Source: Microbacterium excoecariae
Lineage (GTDB): Bacteria > Actinomycetota > Actinomycetes > Actinomycetales > Microbacteriaceae
DNA length: 64,000 nt
Assembly: GCF_011326725.1 (NCBI RefSeq)
Contig: NZ_JAANCO010000001.1
Coordinates: 2,145,115-2,209,114 of the forward strand
Reading direction: 5' to 3'
Under the pieces are notes generated by a model, which saw nothing but the letters and a program-made list of their open reading frames with translations, ran no database searches and had not been told where the DNA came from. Shown piece by piece: positions 38,023-47,411 of the stretch. The translations under genes and the position numbers were made by a program. How positions within the stretch are numbered: the stretch's first letter is position 1; each line of letters starts with the position of its first letter.

Positions 38023-38643
38023 ATGCCCGCCGCACCGCCCGCCCGCCCGGGCGGGAGCATTCCGTCCCGGCTGCTGCAGCCCGTCCTGCTCCTCGCCGTC
38101 ATGTGGGCCGCGCGGATCCTGGACGACCTCCTCCCGTACGACGCGAACCGCGAGCTGGGGATCCAGTCGTGGGCGTGGGAGGGGCTCGACGGGATCCTCT
38201 TCTCCCCCGTGCTCCACGGCAGCTGGGCGCACCTCGGTGCGAACACCGTGCCCTTCCTCGCGCTCGGCGTGCTCGTCGCGCTCGACGGCGCGGGCCGTTT
38301 CTGGGGCGTCACCGCCGTCATCGCGGTGTTCGGCGGGCTCGGCGTATGGCTCGTCAGCCCGCCCGGGACGATCACGGTGGGGGCGTCGGGCCTCGTGTTC
38401 GGGTACTTCGGGTACCTGCTGGTCCGGGCGTTCGTCGCGCCGTCACTCGGGCACGGGATCCTCTACGCCCTCCTCGCGATCGGCGTCGCCGCGATCTACG
38501 GCACCTCGATGCTCGCGGGCATCATCGACGCGGGCGCGGGCGTGAGCTGGCAGGCGCACCTGTTCGGCGGCATCGGCGGCGCGTACGCGGCCGTCCTGCT
38601 GCGCCCGCGGCGGATCCGGCGGGCGCCCGCCCCGCCCGGCTGA
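38023..38643 (+). CDS. Rhomboid family intramembrane serine protease
   Basis: 206 aa with six membrane segments. Catalytic Ser in VGASGLVFGYFGYLL (GxSG motif) and catalytic His in WQAHLFGGIGGAYAA; the N-terminal part has HGSWAHLGANTVPFLALG, matching the HxxxxHxxxN motif. The substrate is unknown. No clear ribosome binding site precedes ATG 38023. Confidence 0.92.
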   Translation: MPAAPPARPGGSIPSRLLQPVLLLAVMWAARILDDLLPYDANRELGIQSWAWEGLDGILFSPVLHGSWAHLGANTVPFLALGVLVALDGAGRFWGVTAVIAVFGGLGVWLVSPPGTITVGASGLVFGYFGYLLVRAFVAPSLGHGILYALLAIGVAAIYGTSMLAGIIDAGAGVSWQAHLFGGIGGAYAAVLLRPRRIRRAPAPPG

Positions 38644-38757
38644 CGCCCCGCGGTTCCGGTCCTCCCCTCGCGCCGCGGGCCCCTCACCGCGGGGGCGTTG
38701 TGGGGCGCGCACAATAGCCCGCGGCCGTCAGGTCCGAAGCCGGTAGCGTCGCCCGTC

Positions 38758-39336
38758 GTGAACGTACTCTGGCGCACGATCCTCGTCCTCTTCCGCGCGC
38801 GTCGGCGGCACCGCCGCGGCGAGGCCCTGGCCTACGACGAGATCGGGAGGATCCGTCTCACCACGCTGCCGACCGACATCGACCTCCTCCGTCACATGAA
38901 CAACGGCCGCTACCTGTCGCTGTTCGACCTCGGGCGGTGGGACTTCACGACGCGCACGGGGCTCGCCGACGTCTTCCGCGACAACGGGTGGTACGCGGTC
39001 GTCGCGAACGAGACGATCTCCTTTCGCCGCTCGCTCCAGCTCTGGCAGCGCTTCGAGCTCGAGACGCGGTGGCTCGGCTACGACGATCGCGCGCTGTTTC
39101 TCGAGCACCGCGCGATCGTGGACGGCGAGATCGCCGCGCGCGCCGTGATCCGCGCGCGGATTCTGCGTCGCGGGGGCGGATCCGTCACGCACGACGAGCT
39201 GTTCTCCGCGATGGGCATCTCCGACGGCTTTCCCGAGGTCCCGGCCTGGGTCCACGACTGGGCGGCCGCGGCGAGCCTGCCGAGCACGCGCCAACCAGCC
39301 CCGCGCGACTGGCAGGACGCGCCGCGGCACGGGTGA
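38758..39336 (+). CDS. Acyl-CoA thioesterase-like hot-dog protein
   Basis: 192 aa single hot-dog fold of the 4-hydroxybenzoyl-CoA thioesterase-like group. DIDLLRHMNNGRYLSLFDLGRWD carries the usual Asp/His/Asn region (quoted in part: DIDLLRHMNNGRY). GTG 38758 directly follows TAGCGT-N6 with no ribosome binding site; a leaderless start is possible. Substrate unknown. Confidence 0.85.
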   Translation: MNVLWRTILVLFRARRRHRRGEALAYDEIGRIRLTTLPTDIDLLRHMNNGRYLSLFDLGRWDFTTRTGLADVFRDNGWYAVVANETISFRRSLQLWQRFELETRWLGYDDRALFLEHRAIVDGEIAARAVIRARILRRGGGSVTHDELFSAMGISDGFPEVPAWVHDWAAAASLPSTRQPAPRDWQDAPRHG

Positions 39337-39439
39337 CGAACTCGATTCACGGGAATACGATGGGGGCGGCGACCTCCCCGTGGGCCGCCGCGTTCCGCGC
39401 CGCGAGCGCACCCGTCGCGGCGTACGAAAGGATGATCCC

Positions 39440-40537
39440 ATGAAGGTCACGGCAGCCGTTGCCACGGCCCCCGAGCAGCCGCTCGACATTCGCGAGCTCG
39501 AGCTGGACGACCCGCGCCCGCTCGAGGTGCAGGTGCGCCTCGTCGCGAGCGGCGTGTGCCACACCGACGCCATCGTGCGCGACCAGTGGTACCCGGTGCC
39601 GCTACCCGCCGTGCTCGGCCACGAGGGCGCCGGTGTCGTCGAGAAGGTCGGCGCGGGCGTCACCTCGGTCGCCCCGGGCGACAAGGTCGTGCTCGCGCCC
39701 GCGTCCTGCGGCACGTGCACGCAGTGCATCGGCGGCCACCCCGCCTACTGCACGAAGTTCTACGAGCTGAACTTCGGCGGCGCGCGCCCCGACGGATCCA
39801 CGATGTTCCGCGACGGCGACACCGCGGTCGCGTCGAACTTCTTCGGTCAGTCGTCGTTCGCCTCCGTCACGAACGTCGCCGAGCGCGGCGTCGTCAAGGT
39901 CGCCGACGACGCCCCCCTCGACATCCTCGGCCCGCTGGGTTGCGGCATCCAGACCGGCGCGGGCGCCGTCCTCAACGTCCTGCGCCCGGGGCCCGGCTCC
40001 TCGATCGTGATCTTCGGCACGGGCGCCGTGGGCATGGCCGCCATGCTCGCCGCGGTCGCCTCCGGGTGCACGACGATCATCATGGTCGACATCGTCGACT
40101 CCCGCCTCGAGTTCGCCCGCGAACTCGGCGCCACGCACACCATCAACCCGCGCGGCACCGACCCCGTGGAGGCCGTCAAGGAGATCACGGGCGGCGGCGC
40201 GAACTTCGCGCTCGACTCGACCGGCGTGAAGTTCGTCTTCCCGCAGATGGTCGCCTCGCTCGGCACGCGCGGTCACGGCGCGCTCGTGGGCGCCTCCCCG
40301 CTCGGCACGGAGGCGCCGTTCGACATCGGCACGCTGCTGCTCACGGGCCTCACCGTCAGCATGGTCGTCGAGGGCGACTCGGTGCCGCAGGAGTTCATCC
40401 CGAAGCTCATCGACATGCACGCACGCGGCCTGTTCCCGTTCGACAAGCTCGTGAAGCACTACGCGTTCGCGGACATCAACGAGGCGTTCGCCGACTCGGA
40501 GTCGGGCGCGACGCTGAAGCCAGTCGTCACGTTCTGA
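39440..40537 (+). CDS. Zinc-dependent NAD(P) alcohol dehydrogenase (aryl-alcohol type)
   Basis: 365 aa medium-chain dehydrogenase. Catalytic zinc: GVCHTDAI and GHEGAGVV; structural zinc: CGTCTQCIGGHPAYC (four Cys). Cofactor motif FGTGAVGMAAMLAA with an acidic residue at the end of strand 2 (MVDIVDSR), which suggests NAD+. The length and ASCGTCTQC pattern resemble benzyl/aryl-alcohol dehydrogenases. AAAGGA precedes ATG 39440. Last gene before the compositional change at 40.6 kb. Confidence 0.92.
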   Translation: MKVTAAVATAPEQPLDIRELELDDPRPLEVQVRLVASGVCHTDAIVRDQWYPVPLPAVLGHEGAGVVEKVGAGVTSVAPGDKVVLAPASCGTCTQCIGGHPAYCTKFYELNFGGARPDGSTMFRDGDTAVASNFFGQSSFASVTNVAERGVVKVADDAPLDILGPLGCGIQTGAGAVLNVLRPGPGSSIVIFGTGAVGMAAMLAAVASGCTTIIMVDIVDSRLEFARELGATHTINPRGTDPVEAVKEITGGGANFALDSTGVKFVFPQMVASLGTRGHGALVGASPLGTEAPFDIGTLLLTGLTVSMVVEGDSVPQEFIPKLIDMHARGLFPFDKLVKHYAFADINEAFADSESGATLKPVVTF

Positions 40538-40543
40538 CGCCGC

Positions 40544-40569
40544 AGCGCCCGGCCCGATCGGGCCGGGCG
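40544..40569 (+). terminator. Terminator after the alcohol dehydrogenase gene
   Basis: A perfect 26-bp palindrome (two 13-base arms, central GATC) seven bases after the stop. No U-tract. It marks the left boundary of the compositionally distinct region. 40570-40675 holds no recognisable gene. Confidence 0.65.
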
Positions 40570-40675
40570 CGGCCCACACCAGGCCGCGTCCGGGAAAGCT
40601 GGGCCCTGCGAGGCCCCCGCGAGCGCCTCACCATGTCGGCTGTGCGTCTGCCAGCTGACGAGCCGGGTTTCATAA

Positions 40676-41395
40676 CTACTCTCGCGGCGAAAAATCCACG
40701 CCGGTTCGGGTTGCAAGTGCGTCGAGGAGCTCGTCCTGCAGCATCTCATTCAGTACGGCAGGATGCGGCGCGTATTGACGCTGATGGTGCCAGTACGCGA
40801 ACGGCGAGTCCGCTGACGCGTCCTCCACGGCGAGCCACGCCTGCGTCCGGTGGCCCAGCACGAGATCATCGGGCGCGCCGCGCCCGCCCATGCGGGTCGG
40901 GACCCACCCCGGATCGACGGCATGACTCCACGCCCCGCGCCGAGCAACGGCCGCGGCGAGCATGGTGACGAGAAGTTTCGAGTCGGAGTAGCTTGCTGCT
41001 CCCTGCCCGCCCACGGCGTCGATCCGAGCGGCGCCCCCGCGATGCATGCTGCTACTGAGCACGATGCTGCGTTCGTGCGGAAGGGATGCAAGGAGCACGT
41101 AGGGTGCGATCACGTTGATCGCGAGCAGGTCCGGCCCGTCGAGCACTCCCGCATTCGCGATGATCGCGTCGACGCCCCCGGCGTCGTCGACAGCGCGGAT
41201 CACGCGGGACAGGCCCGCCATCGTTGCGAGATCCCCCACGATCGGCACGGCGCCGTCGAGCCCCTCACGGCAAGCCTGATCGATGCGCGCGTCGCTGCGG
41301 GCGTGGGCCAGCACCGTATGCCCCGCGCGCGCGAGCTCGCGGGCCGCGCCCAGGCCAAGGCCGCTGGCTGCGCCCGTAATCAGAATCCGTGTCAT
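40676..41395 (-). CDS. SDR family oxidoreductase
   Basis: 239 aa from ATG 41395 (MTRILITGAASGLGLG). Classical SDR: TGAASGLG cofactor motif, IANAG (NNAG equivalent), Ser of VLSSSMH, and the catalytic YSDSK; the C-terminal segment AYWHHQRQYAPHPAV is not shared with the other SDRs here. GGAGG lies 12 bases upstream. It may be transcribed with the alcohol dehydrogenase gene upstream (82 bases apart, same strand). Confidence 0.88.
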   Translation of the reverse strand: MTRILITGAASGLGLGAARELARAGHTVLAHARSDARIDQACREGLDGAVPIVGDLATMAGLSRVIRAVDDAGGVDAIIANAGVLDGPDLLAINVIAPYVLLASLPHERSIVLSSSMHRGGAARIDAVGGQGAASYSDSKLLVTMLAAAVARRGAWSHAVDPGWVPTRMGGRGAPDDLVLGHRTQAWLAVEDASADSPFAYWHHQRQYAPHPAVLNEMLQDELLDALATRTGVDFSPRE

Positions 41396-41477
41396 GCGGT
41401 GGACCTCCGTGCCGCGAGAATGTCGACATGCGGCGAGCATGGTCGCCCGGAGTCGTGAGACCCCGGGCGACCGTGGG

Positions 41478-42512
41478 TCAGGGGCGAATGAGGACCTTGA
41501 GGGCCTCGCGCTGGTCCATCAGTCGATAGGCCTTCGCGATGTCATCGAGGGGCAGAGTACGGTCGAAGACGCGTCCGGGGTCGATGGTGCCGTCGAGCAC
41601 CTCCGGGATGGCAGCCTCCAGGTAGGCGCGCACCGTCGCCGGGCCGCCAGTGAGCGTGGCGTTCTTCCCAAAGAGGCTCGTGAACCCGACCGGCGCGTCC
41701 TCGTACTGGGGCACACCGACGCGGCTGATCGTCCCACCGGCGCGCACGATGCGGTAGGACTGCTCGTAGGCAGGCATGAGCCCGACGGCCTCCAGCACAA
41801 CGTCAACGCCGAGGCCATCCGTGAGGGCCATCACCTTCGCGACGCCCTCGTCGCCACGCTCGGCGACGACGTGCGTGGCACCGAAGTCTCGCCCGAGATC
41901 GGTGCGGGACTCATGGCGACCCATGAGGATGATCGTTTCCGCCCCCAGCTGTTTCGCCGCGAGCACGGCGGAGAGGCCGACCGCGCCATCACCGACGACC
42001 GCAACCGTGCTCGCAGGCCCGACCCCGCCGCGGACCGCCGCGTGATAGCCCGTCAGATACACGTCTGACAACGTCAGAAGTGACGGCATAAGGGCTTCGT
42101 CGGTGCCGGCGGGAATCGCCACAGCGGTCCCGTCGGCCTGGGGCACGCGCAATTTCTCGGCCTGCGTGGCGGAGCCGGCACCGTCGAAGAAACCACCGTG
42201 CACGCAGTTTGTCGTCATGCCGTTTCGGCAGTTCACGCAGGTGTTGTCGCTCCAGGCGAACGGCACGATCACGGTGTCGCCGACCTTCAGGGTCGCGACG
42301 GCCTCGCCGACCTGCTCGACCACGCCGATGGCCTCGTGGCCCATGCGCCGTCCCTCGGGGGTATCGCCAAGGTTGTGATAGGGGTGCAGGTCAGAGCCAC
42401 AGACACAGGCGTACGTGACGCGGATGATCGCATCGGTCGATTCCTGGAGGGTCGGGTCGGCGACGTCAACGACGCGGACGTCGCCCGCGCCGTACATGAC
42501 GGTTGCGCGCAT
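41478..42512 (-). CDS. Zinc-dependent alcohol dehydrogenase
   Basis: 344 aa. Catalytic zinc motif CVCGSDLHPYH and GHEAIGVV; the structural zinc loop SDNTCVNCRNGMTTNC keeps three Cys, the first being replaced by Ser/Asp, as is common in this subgroup. Cofactor motif VVGDGAVGLSAVLAA followed by MGRHES, an arrangement that fits NADP+. AAGGAT precedes ATG 42512. Divergent from an MFS gene across 275 bases that hold two palindromes. Confidence 0.92.
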   Translation of the reverse strand: MRATVMYGAGDVRVVDVADPTLQESTDAIIRVTYACVCGSDLHPYHNLGDTPEGRRMGHEAIGVVEQVGEAVATLKVGDTVIVPFAWSDNTCVNCRNGMTTNCVHGGFFDGAGSATQAEKLRVPQADGTAVAIPAGTDEALMPSLLTLSDVYLTGYHAAVRGGVGPASTVAVVGDGAVGLSAVLAAKQLGAETIILMGRHESRTDLGRDFGATHVVAERGDEGVAKVMALTDGLGVDVVLEAVGLMPAYEQSYRIVRAGGTISRVGVPQYEDAPVGFTSLFGKNATLTGGPATVRAYLEAAIPEVLDGTIDPGRVFDRTLPLDDIAKAYRLMDQREALKVLIRP

Positions 42513-42551
42513 GGGGGATCCTTTCGGTTACAGTCATTTGCCCGCACGAGC

Positions 42552-42605
42552 GGCGAATGTTCGCCCTCGGGAGCACGTCCACGGTAGGTCGGCGCATGGA
42601 CCTAC
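42552..42605. promoter_or_regulatory. Two palindromes between the alcohol dehydrogenase and MFS genes
   Basis: GGCGAA-TG-TTCGCC (42552-42565) and GTAGGTC-N8-GACCTAC (42584-42605) lie close together in the divergent region, followed by a direct repeat of AGGGCAC (42610 and 42620). They are candidate operators; no regulator gene is adjacent. Confidence 0.5.
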
Positions 42606-42787
42606 TGGGAGGGCACAGTAGGGCACCCCTCGTCTCCTGATCCGCGCGGGTGTCGGTTCGATCGTGCGGGGAGGGACGGCCCCGCGGTGTGGGGGTGCCT
42701 ACGCGGGCCTCCCACCGTCGCACCGCTCGGCCATAGTTTCGATATGCCCATGGCACCGCGTGGACCGGGGCCGAAAGAGGAGCCAGG

Positions 42788-43993
42788 ATGACCCAGCACG
42801 AGCTGCCGACAGTGGATATTCGGGACCAGGCGGAGCAGCCCGCGCGATGGGGTGGGGTGCTCGCCATGACACTCTGCGTCTTCGCGTTGATTGCCTCCGA
42901 ATTCATGCCGGTAAGCCTGCTCACGCCGATCGCCGGGGACCTCGGTGTGACCGAGGGCCAGGCCGGCCAGGGAATCGCGATCTCCGGAGCCTTCGCCGTC
43001 GTCACGAGCCTGAGCGTCACCACGATCGCGGCGCGGATGGACCGCAAGCGTCTGCTCCTCGTGCTCACGGCCATCATGGCTGCGTCGGCCGCGCTCGTCG
43101 GCTTCGCGCCGAATTACCTCGTCTACATGATCGGGCGCGCGCTCATCGGCGTTGTGATCGGCGGGTTCTGGTCAATGTCCGCGGCGACCGCCATGCGGCT
43201 CGTCCCGGCGCACCTCGTTCCGCGCGCGTTGGCGGTGTTCAACGGCGGTGGCGCGCTGGCCTCAGTGATCGCTCCGCCCCTCGGTAGCTATCTGGGCGCG
43301 GTCGTCGGCTGGCGCGGGGCGTTTTACGCCATCGTGCCGATCGCCGTCGTCGCATTTGTGTGGCAAGCAATCGCGCTCCCGAGGCTGCCGGCGCCAGGCA
43401 GCGCACTGCGCGTTGGCGGAGTCTTCGCTCCCCTGCGCCGGCGTCCCATCGTCATCGGCCTCCTCGCATGCGCGGCGTTCTTCATGGGGCAGTTCACGCT
43501 CTTTTCGTACGTGCGACCCTTCCTCGAGACGGTAACCGGGGCCGATGCCCCGACGGTCTCGCTCGTGCTCCTTGTCGTCGGGATCGGCGGTTTGGTCGGC
43601 TCGGCCATCGTTGGCCGGTTCGTCGAGCGCGATTTGTACCTCACGGTCACGGTGATCCCGGCGGCGATGGCCGTGATCGCCGGCCTGCTCCTCGCCGGCG
43701 GTGGGTGGCTCTGGGCGACGATCATCCTCTTCGCTATCTGGGGTCTCCTCTCCACTGCCGCCCCCGTGGGGTGGTGGAGTTGGGTCGCACGAGTCATGCC
43801 GAATGAGGCCGAGGCCGGCGGTGGCCTCATGGTCGCCACGGTGCAGCTCTCCATCGCCGCGGGCTCCGCGATCGGCGGTCTCCTCTTCGACGGTATCGGC
43901 CACGGTGGTGCTTACGGGATGTCCGCGCTGCTCTTGGCGGCCGGCGCGATCCTCGCATTCCGCGCGGGACGCATGAGCGGGCGGGCGGGCTGA
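42788..43993 (+). CDS. MFS transporter (DHA1, NepI-like)
   Basis: 401 aa with twelve membrane segments after a 25-residue cytoplasmic head. LIASEFMPVSLLTPIAGDL, DRKRLLLV in loop 2-3 and IGRALIGVVIGGFWSMSAA match the purine ribonucleoside/drug exporter branch (NepI, YdhP-like). GAGGAG precedes ATG 42788. A second, different MFS gene follows eight bases after its stop. Confidence 0.88.
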   Translation: MTQHELPTVDIRDQAEQPARWGGVLAMTLCVFALIASEFMPVSLLTPIAGDLGVTEGQAGQGIAISGAFAVVTSLSVTTIAARMDRKRLLLVLTAIMAASAALVGFAPNYLVYMIGRALIGVVIGGFWSMSAATAMRLVPAHLVPRALAVFNGGGALASVIAPPLGSYLGAVVGWRGAFYAIVPIAVVAFVWQAIALPRLPAPGSALRVGGVFAPLRRRPIVIGLLACAAFFMGQFTLFSYVRPFLETVTGADAPTVSLVLLVVGIGGLVGSAIVGRFVERDLYLTVTVIPAAMAVIAGLLLAGGGWLWATIILFAIWGLLSTAAPVGWWSWVARVMPNEAEAGGGLMVATVQLSIAAGSAIGGLLFDGIGHGGAYGMSALLLAAGAILAFRAGRMSGRAG

Positions 43994-44001
43994 CGGCAGG
44001 A

Positions 44002-45228
44002 ATGGTGGAGAAATGGTCGTCCACAGGCCAAGGTGTCGCGATCGGATCGCACGCGCCTGACCGGCGCCGTTCCTTCTTCTCTGCGGCGGTGGCATTCGTC
44101 GCGGTGTTCGTGGCGGGCGCGACCCCGATTCCGCTGTACGACACGTACCGAACGGAGAACGGCGTCACGAACGTCGACCTCTCGCTCGTCGCGGTCTGTT
44201 ACTTCGTGTGCGCCATCTTCGGGCTGCTCGTCCTCGGGCGGCTGTCGAATCATCTGGGCCGCAAACCGGTCAGCATGGCGGCCGTGGCGATCGCCATCCT
44301 GGGGTGCCTCGTCTACCTCGTGGTCGACGAGGTGGCTCCGCTGCTCGTCGGCCGCGGCCTGCAGGGCCTCGCCGCCGGTGTGGCATCGAGTGCCATCGCC
44401 GCGTTCGTTGTCGACACCGGCCCCGCGAAGCACCGATGGTTGGTCACCTCCATCACCAGCGCGGGCGCGACCGTCGGCCTCGCCATCGGCGCATTCGGTG
44501 CGGGCGCGTTGGTCGACTTCGCCCCGCTCCCGCGCCTGCTGTCCTACCTTGCGGCGACTGTGCTCCTCGGGATCGCTTTCGTCCTCCTCGCGACCTCGAC
44601 CGAGACGGTCCTCCGGCGGCCCGGTGTCTTTGCGTCCGTTCGGCCGCGCCTCGGGCTCCCCGTCACCGCTCGCCCGTTCGTGCCCGCCGCCTTCAGCGTG
44701 TTCATCGCCACCTGGGCATACGGCGGCTATTTTCAAGCATTCGGGCCGTCCGTCGCCGCGGACTATCTCCACTCGTCCAGTGCGCTCGTCGCGGCCGCGA
44801 TCTTCGCGTCCTGGATGGCACCCGGGGTGTTCGGCGGGCCAATCGCCGACAGGATGCGACCAGCGACCGCGCTGCGCATCTCCATGATCGTCGTGCTCAT
44901 CGCAGCGGCCGGTCTCGTCGGCGCGATCTTCGCGGGAAGCGCCGTCCTCTTCGTCAGCTTCGGTGTGCTGGGCGGTCTGGGCATGGGCATTGGGACGGCC
45001 GGGGCCATGCGCTCCCTTCTCCCCGCGGCCGCTCCCTCGGAGCGTGCCGGGCTCCTATCGCTGATCTACGCCGCGTCGTACCTGGGTGGGGCGATCCCCG
45101 CGCTCATCGCCGGACAGCTGTCGCAGGTCATCGACCTGTTCACCATCACGGCCGGGTACGCCGCCATCGCGGTCGCGGCATTCGTCATCGTGATGACCAC
45201 GGCCCGGAACCCACCTGAAGTGCGGTGA
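44002..45228 (+). CDS. MFS transporter
   Basis: 408 aa, twelve membrane segments, only distantly like its upstream neighbour. FVAGATPIPLYDTYRTENG near the first segment and GRLSNHLGRKPVSM (loop 2-3 MFS motif) are the visible marks; this branch is common in actinobacteria and uncharacterised. It forms a tandem exporter pair with the gene at 42788, probably on one transcript. An AGGA lies upstream of ATG 44002. Confidence 0.87.
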   Translation: MVEKWSSTGQGVAIGSHAPDRRRSFFSAAVAFVAVFVAGATPIPLYDTYRTENGVTNVDLSLVAVCYFVCAIFGLLVLGRLSNHLGRKPVSMAAVAIAILGCLVYLVVDEVAPLLVGRGLQGLAAGVASSAIAAFVVDTGPAKHRWLVTSITSAGATVGLAIGAFGAGALVDFAPLPRLLSYLAATVLLGIAFVLLATSTETVLRRPGVFASVRPRLGLPVTARPFVPAAFSVFIATWAYGGYFQAFGPSVAADYLHSSSALVAAAIFASWMAPGVFGGPIADRMRPATALRISMIVVLIAAAGLVGAIFAGSAVLFVSFGVLGGLGMGIGTAGAMRSLLPAAAPSERAGLLSLIYAASYLGGAIPALIAGQLSQVIDLFTITAGYAAIAVAAFVIVMTTARNPPEVR

Positions 45229-45239
45229 ACGTCGGGAAT

Positions 45240-45354
45240 TTACGCCCGGGTCGGCACATTCTCTTCGGCATAGCGGACCCCGATCGCGCCATCGGAGATG
45301 ATTTCGCCGCGCGGTACGAGCGTCAGCTGCACCGACGTGATTCGCGGCGTGCCG
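45240..45354 (-). pseudogene. Possible C-terminal gene remnant
   Basis: In the 126 bases between two convergent stops one minus-strand frame reads like protein: VQLTLVPRGEIISDGAIGV followed by RYAEENVPTRA and a TAA stop at 45242-45240. GTG 45332 could start a 30-aa peptide, but no ribosome binding site is seen. It reads more like the tail of a lost gene than a small gene. Not identified. Confidence 0.3.
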
Positions 45355-46374
45355 TCAACGCCCGAGCACCTGCCGGACCGCGGGCGCGACGATCTCACCG
45401 AATCGGCGAATCGAGGCGTGCACCATGCTGCGTGGGAGTCCGCCGAGGTCGACCTGACCGAGGAAGCGGGTCGCGCCGAGTTCGGCGTGCAGGTCGAGCA
45501 CCTTCTCGGCGATCTCGCGAGGTCCCCCGACCATGAGCGCGCCCCGGCGGGCCGCGAGGCTCCGGGTGCCGGCGGGATCGACGTGCCAGCCGCGCCCGCC
45601 GTTGGTGTCGGGCGAGAGGTACCGGCGGTAGTACGGGAAGAAGTCGCTCAGCGCCTCTTCCTGCGAGTCGCCGACGTAGAAGTGGCTGGTGATCCCCACG
45701 TCCAGCGTCGCATCGTCGTGCCCAGCCTCGCGCCCCGCCGCCCGGTACGTGTCGACGAGCCGCTTCGCGTGGTCAAGAGTTCCGCCGATGAGGCCGAGCG
45801 CCATTGGCAGCCCCAGCTGCCCAGCGCGCTGCGCGCTCGCGAGCGTACCGCCGACCGCGACCCAGACCGGCAGTTCGCGGCGCATGGGAGGGTTGGCGGA
45901 TGCCGCGCGCAGCGGCGGCCGATGGGCGCCATTCCACGTCACCGCGTCCTCGGCGCGGAGTCGCAGAAGCAGATCGAGCTTTTCGGAGTACAGGCTGTCG
46001 AGCTGGTCGATGTCTTCGCCGAAGAGCGCGAAGGGCTCGGCAAACGCGCTCCGACCCGCGTAGATCTCGGCGCGCCCGTGGCTGAGGAGATCCAGCGAAG
46101 CGAAGTCCTGGTACACCCGAACCGGGTCCTGCACCGACAGCACCGTCGCGGTCGTCGTCAGACGGATGCGAGAGGTGGCTTGCGCGATCGCTGCGAGGTT
46201 GACGGCGGGCGAGGACACCGCGAAGTTCCGCGAGTGGTGCTCGCCAATGCCGAAGACATCGAGCCCGGCGCGTTCGGCCGCGATGCCGTACGAGGTGATG
46301 TCGTCGGTGCGGGAGGCGGCCGTGTCGCCGTCTCCGGGGTAGATGTCCGTGAGCGAGAAGACGCCGAGTTCCAT
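45355..46374 (-). CDS. LLM-class flavin-dependent oxidoreductase
   Basis: 339 aa luciferase-like TIM barrel. GLDVFGIGEHHSRNFAVSSP near residue 40 and VLSVQDPVRVYQDFASLDLLSHGRAE are family hallmarks; AVGGTLASAQRAGQLGLPMALGLIGG lies in the middle. These enzymes use reduced FMN or F420; the EHH motif and lack of an F420-type start favour FMN. AGGGAA precedes ATG 46374. A quinone-reductase-like gene lies directly upstream on the same strand (67 bases). Confidence 0.92.
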   Translation of the reverse strand: MELGVFSLTDIYPGDGDTAASRTDDITSYGIAAERAGLDVFGIGEHHSRNFAVSSPAVNLAAIAQATSRIRLTTTATVLSVQDPVRVYQDFASLDLLSHGRAEIYAGRSAFAEPFALFGEDIDQLDSLYSEKLDLLLRLRAEDAVTWNGAHRPPLRAASANPPMRRELPVWVAVGGTLASAQRAGQLGLPMALGLIGGTLDHAKRLVDTYRAAGREAGHDDATLDVGITSHFYVGDSQEEALSDFFPYYRRYLSPDTNGGRGWHVDPAGTRSLAARRGALMVGGPREIAEKVLDLHAELGATRFLGQVDLGGLPRSMVHASIRRFGEIVAPAVRQVLGR

Positions 46375-46441
46375 CTGGTTCCCTTCATGATGATCCGGGC
46401 CGGCGCGAACCCGCAGTTCGCGCCGGCCCGTTGACAGGTCG

Positions 46442-47374
46442 TCAGCTGACGGCGACGACCAGCTTGCCGAGGGTGCCGCGCGTGAAGTCCGTCAGCGCGA
46501 GCGGCGCCTCTTCGAGCGAGTACACCCGCTGCACCGTCACACCGGTGACGCCGTCGACATGGTTGCGGGCGATGCGCTCGAGCGTCGCACCGGTGGACTG
46601 CGCGAAAATCGGGACGATCTGGACGTCGTCGAGCTGCAGCTGCGACGGGTCCATCACGAGAGTGGAGACCAGCACCCCGCCGGGCTTCAGCACCGCGCCG
46701 AGCTCCACCGGGTCACCCGCGAAGTGCAGCACAGCGTCGACCCCGTCCGGGTGCGCCGCGCGCACCTGCTCGACGATGTCCCCGGCGTAGTCGATCGTGC
46801 TCGCGGCGCCGAGTGCGCTGACCTTGGCGCGACCCTCGTCCGAGCCCGCCGTCGCGATGACCTTCGCGCCGGCACCGGCGGCGAGCTGCACGGCCTGCTG
46901 ACCGACGCCACCCGTGGCGCCCGCGACGAGCACGGTGTGCCCCTCGCCGCTACCCGACGCGTCGAACGCGTCCACCGCAGCGGTGCCCGCGAGCCCGAGG
47001 GCCGCGGCCTCCTCGTAGGTGACACCGTCCGGGATGCGCGCGACGCCGACCGCGACCGGAACGGTGACGTACTCGCCGAACGAGCCGTCCCCGAGGTCGG
47101 GCTTGTTCACGACGCCGAACACCTTGTCGCCGACCGCGAACTCGGTGACACCCTCGCCGAGCGCCTCGACGTCGCCGGCGAAGTCCTTGCCCAGCACCAC
47201 CGGGAACCGGTGCTCCATGACCCCCCGCAGGTATCCGTTCGCGACCGCGACGTCGAAACCGTTCACCGATGCGGCCTTCACGCGCACGCGCACCTCGCCG
47301 GGCCCCGGAACGGGAACCTCGACGTCCGCGAGAACCGGCTGCTCGCCGAACGCCTTGAGCACCACTGCCTTCAT
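46442..47374 (-). CDS. NADP-dependent quinone-oxidoreductase-like protein
   Basis: 310 aa zinc-free medium-chain dehydrogenase of the quinone reductase/zeta-crystallin group. VSVNGFDVAVANGYLRG-type substrate region, VLGKDFAGDVEALGEGV, and the NADPH motif VAGATGGVGQQAVQLAAGAGA. Start ATG 47374 with AGGA upstream; the frame is open to 47404. It diverges from a TetR gene, probably its repressor. Confidence 0.92.
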   Translation of the reverse strand: MKAVVLKAFGEQPVLADVEVPVPGPGEVRVRVKAASVNGFDVAVANGYLRGVMEHRFPVVLGKDFAGDVEALGEGVTEFAVGDKVFGVVNKPDLGDGSFGEYVTVPVAVGVARIPDGVTYEEAAALGLAGTAAVDAFDASGSGEGHTVLVAGATGGVGQQAVQLAAGAGAKVIATAGSDEGRAKVSALGAASTIDYAGDIVEQVRAAHPDGVDAVLHFAGDPVELGAVLKPGGVLVSTLVMDPSQLQLDDVQIVPIFAQSTGATLERIARNHVDGVTGVTVQRVYSLEEAPLALTDFTRGTLGKLVVAVS

Positions 47375-47411
47375 GTCTGTCCTGCCTTCTCCGCTGTGCG
47401 GCACTAGAAGC

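Noticed and set aside
42552..42565. LexA (SOS) box
   Set aside because: GGCGAA-TG-TTCGCC lacks the spacing of the actinobacterial CGAAC-N4-GTTCG box.
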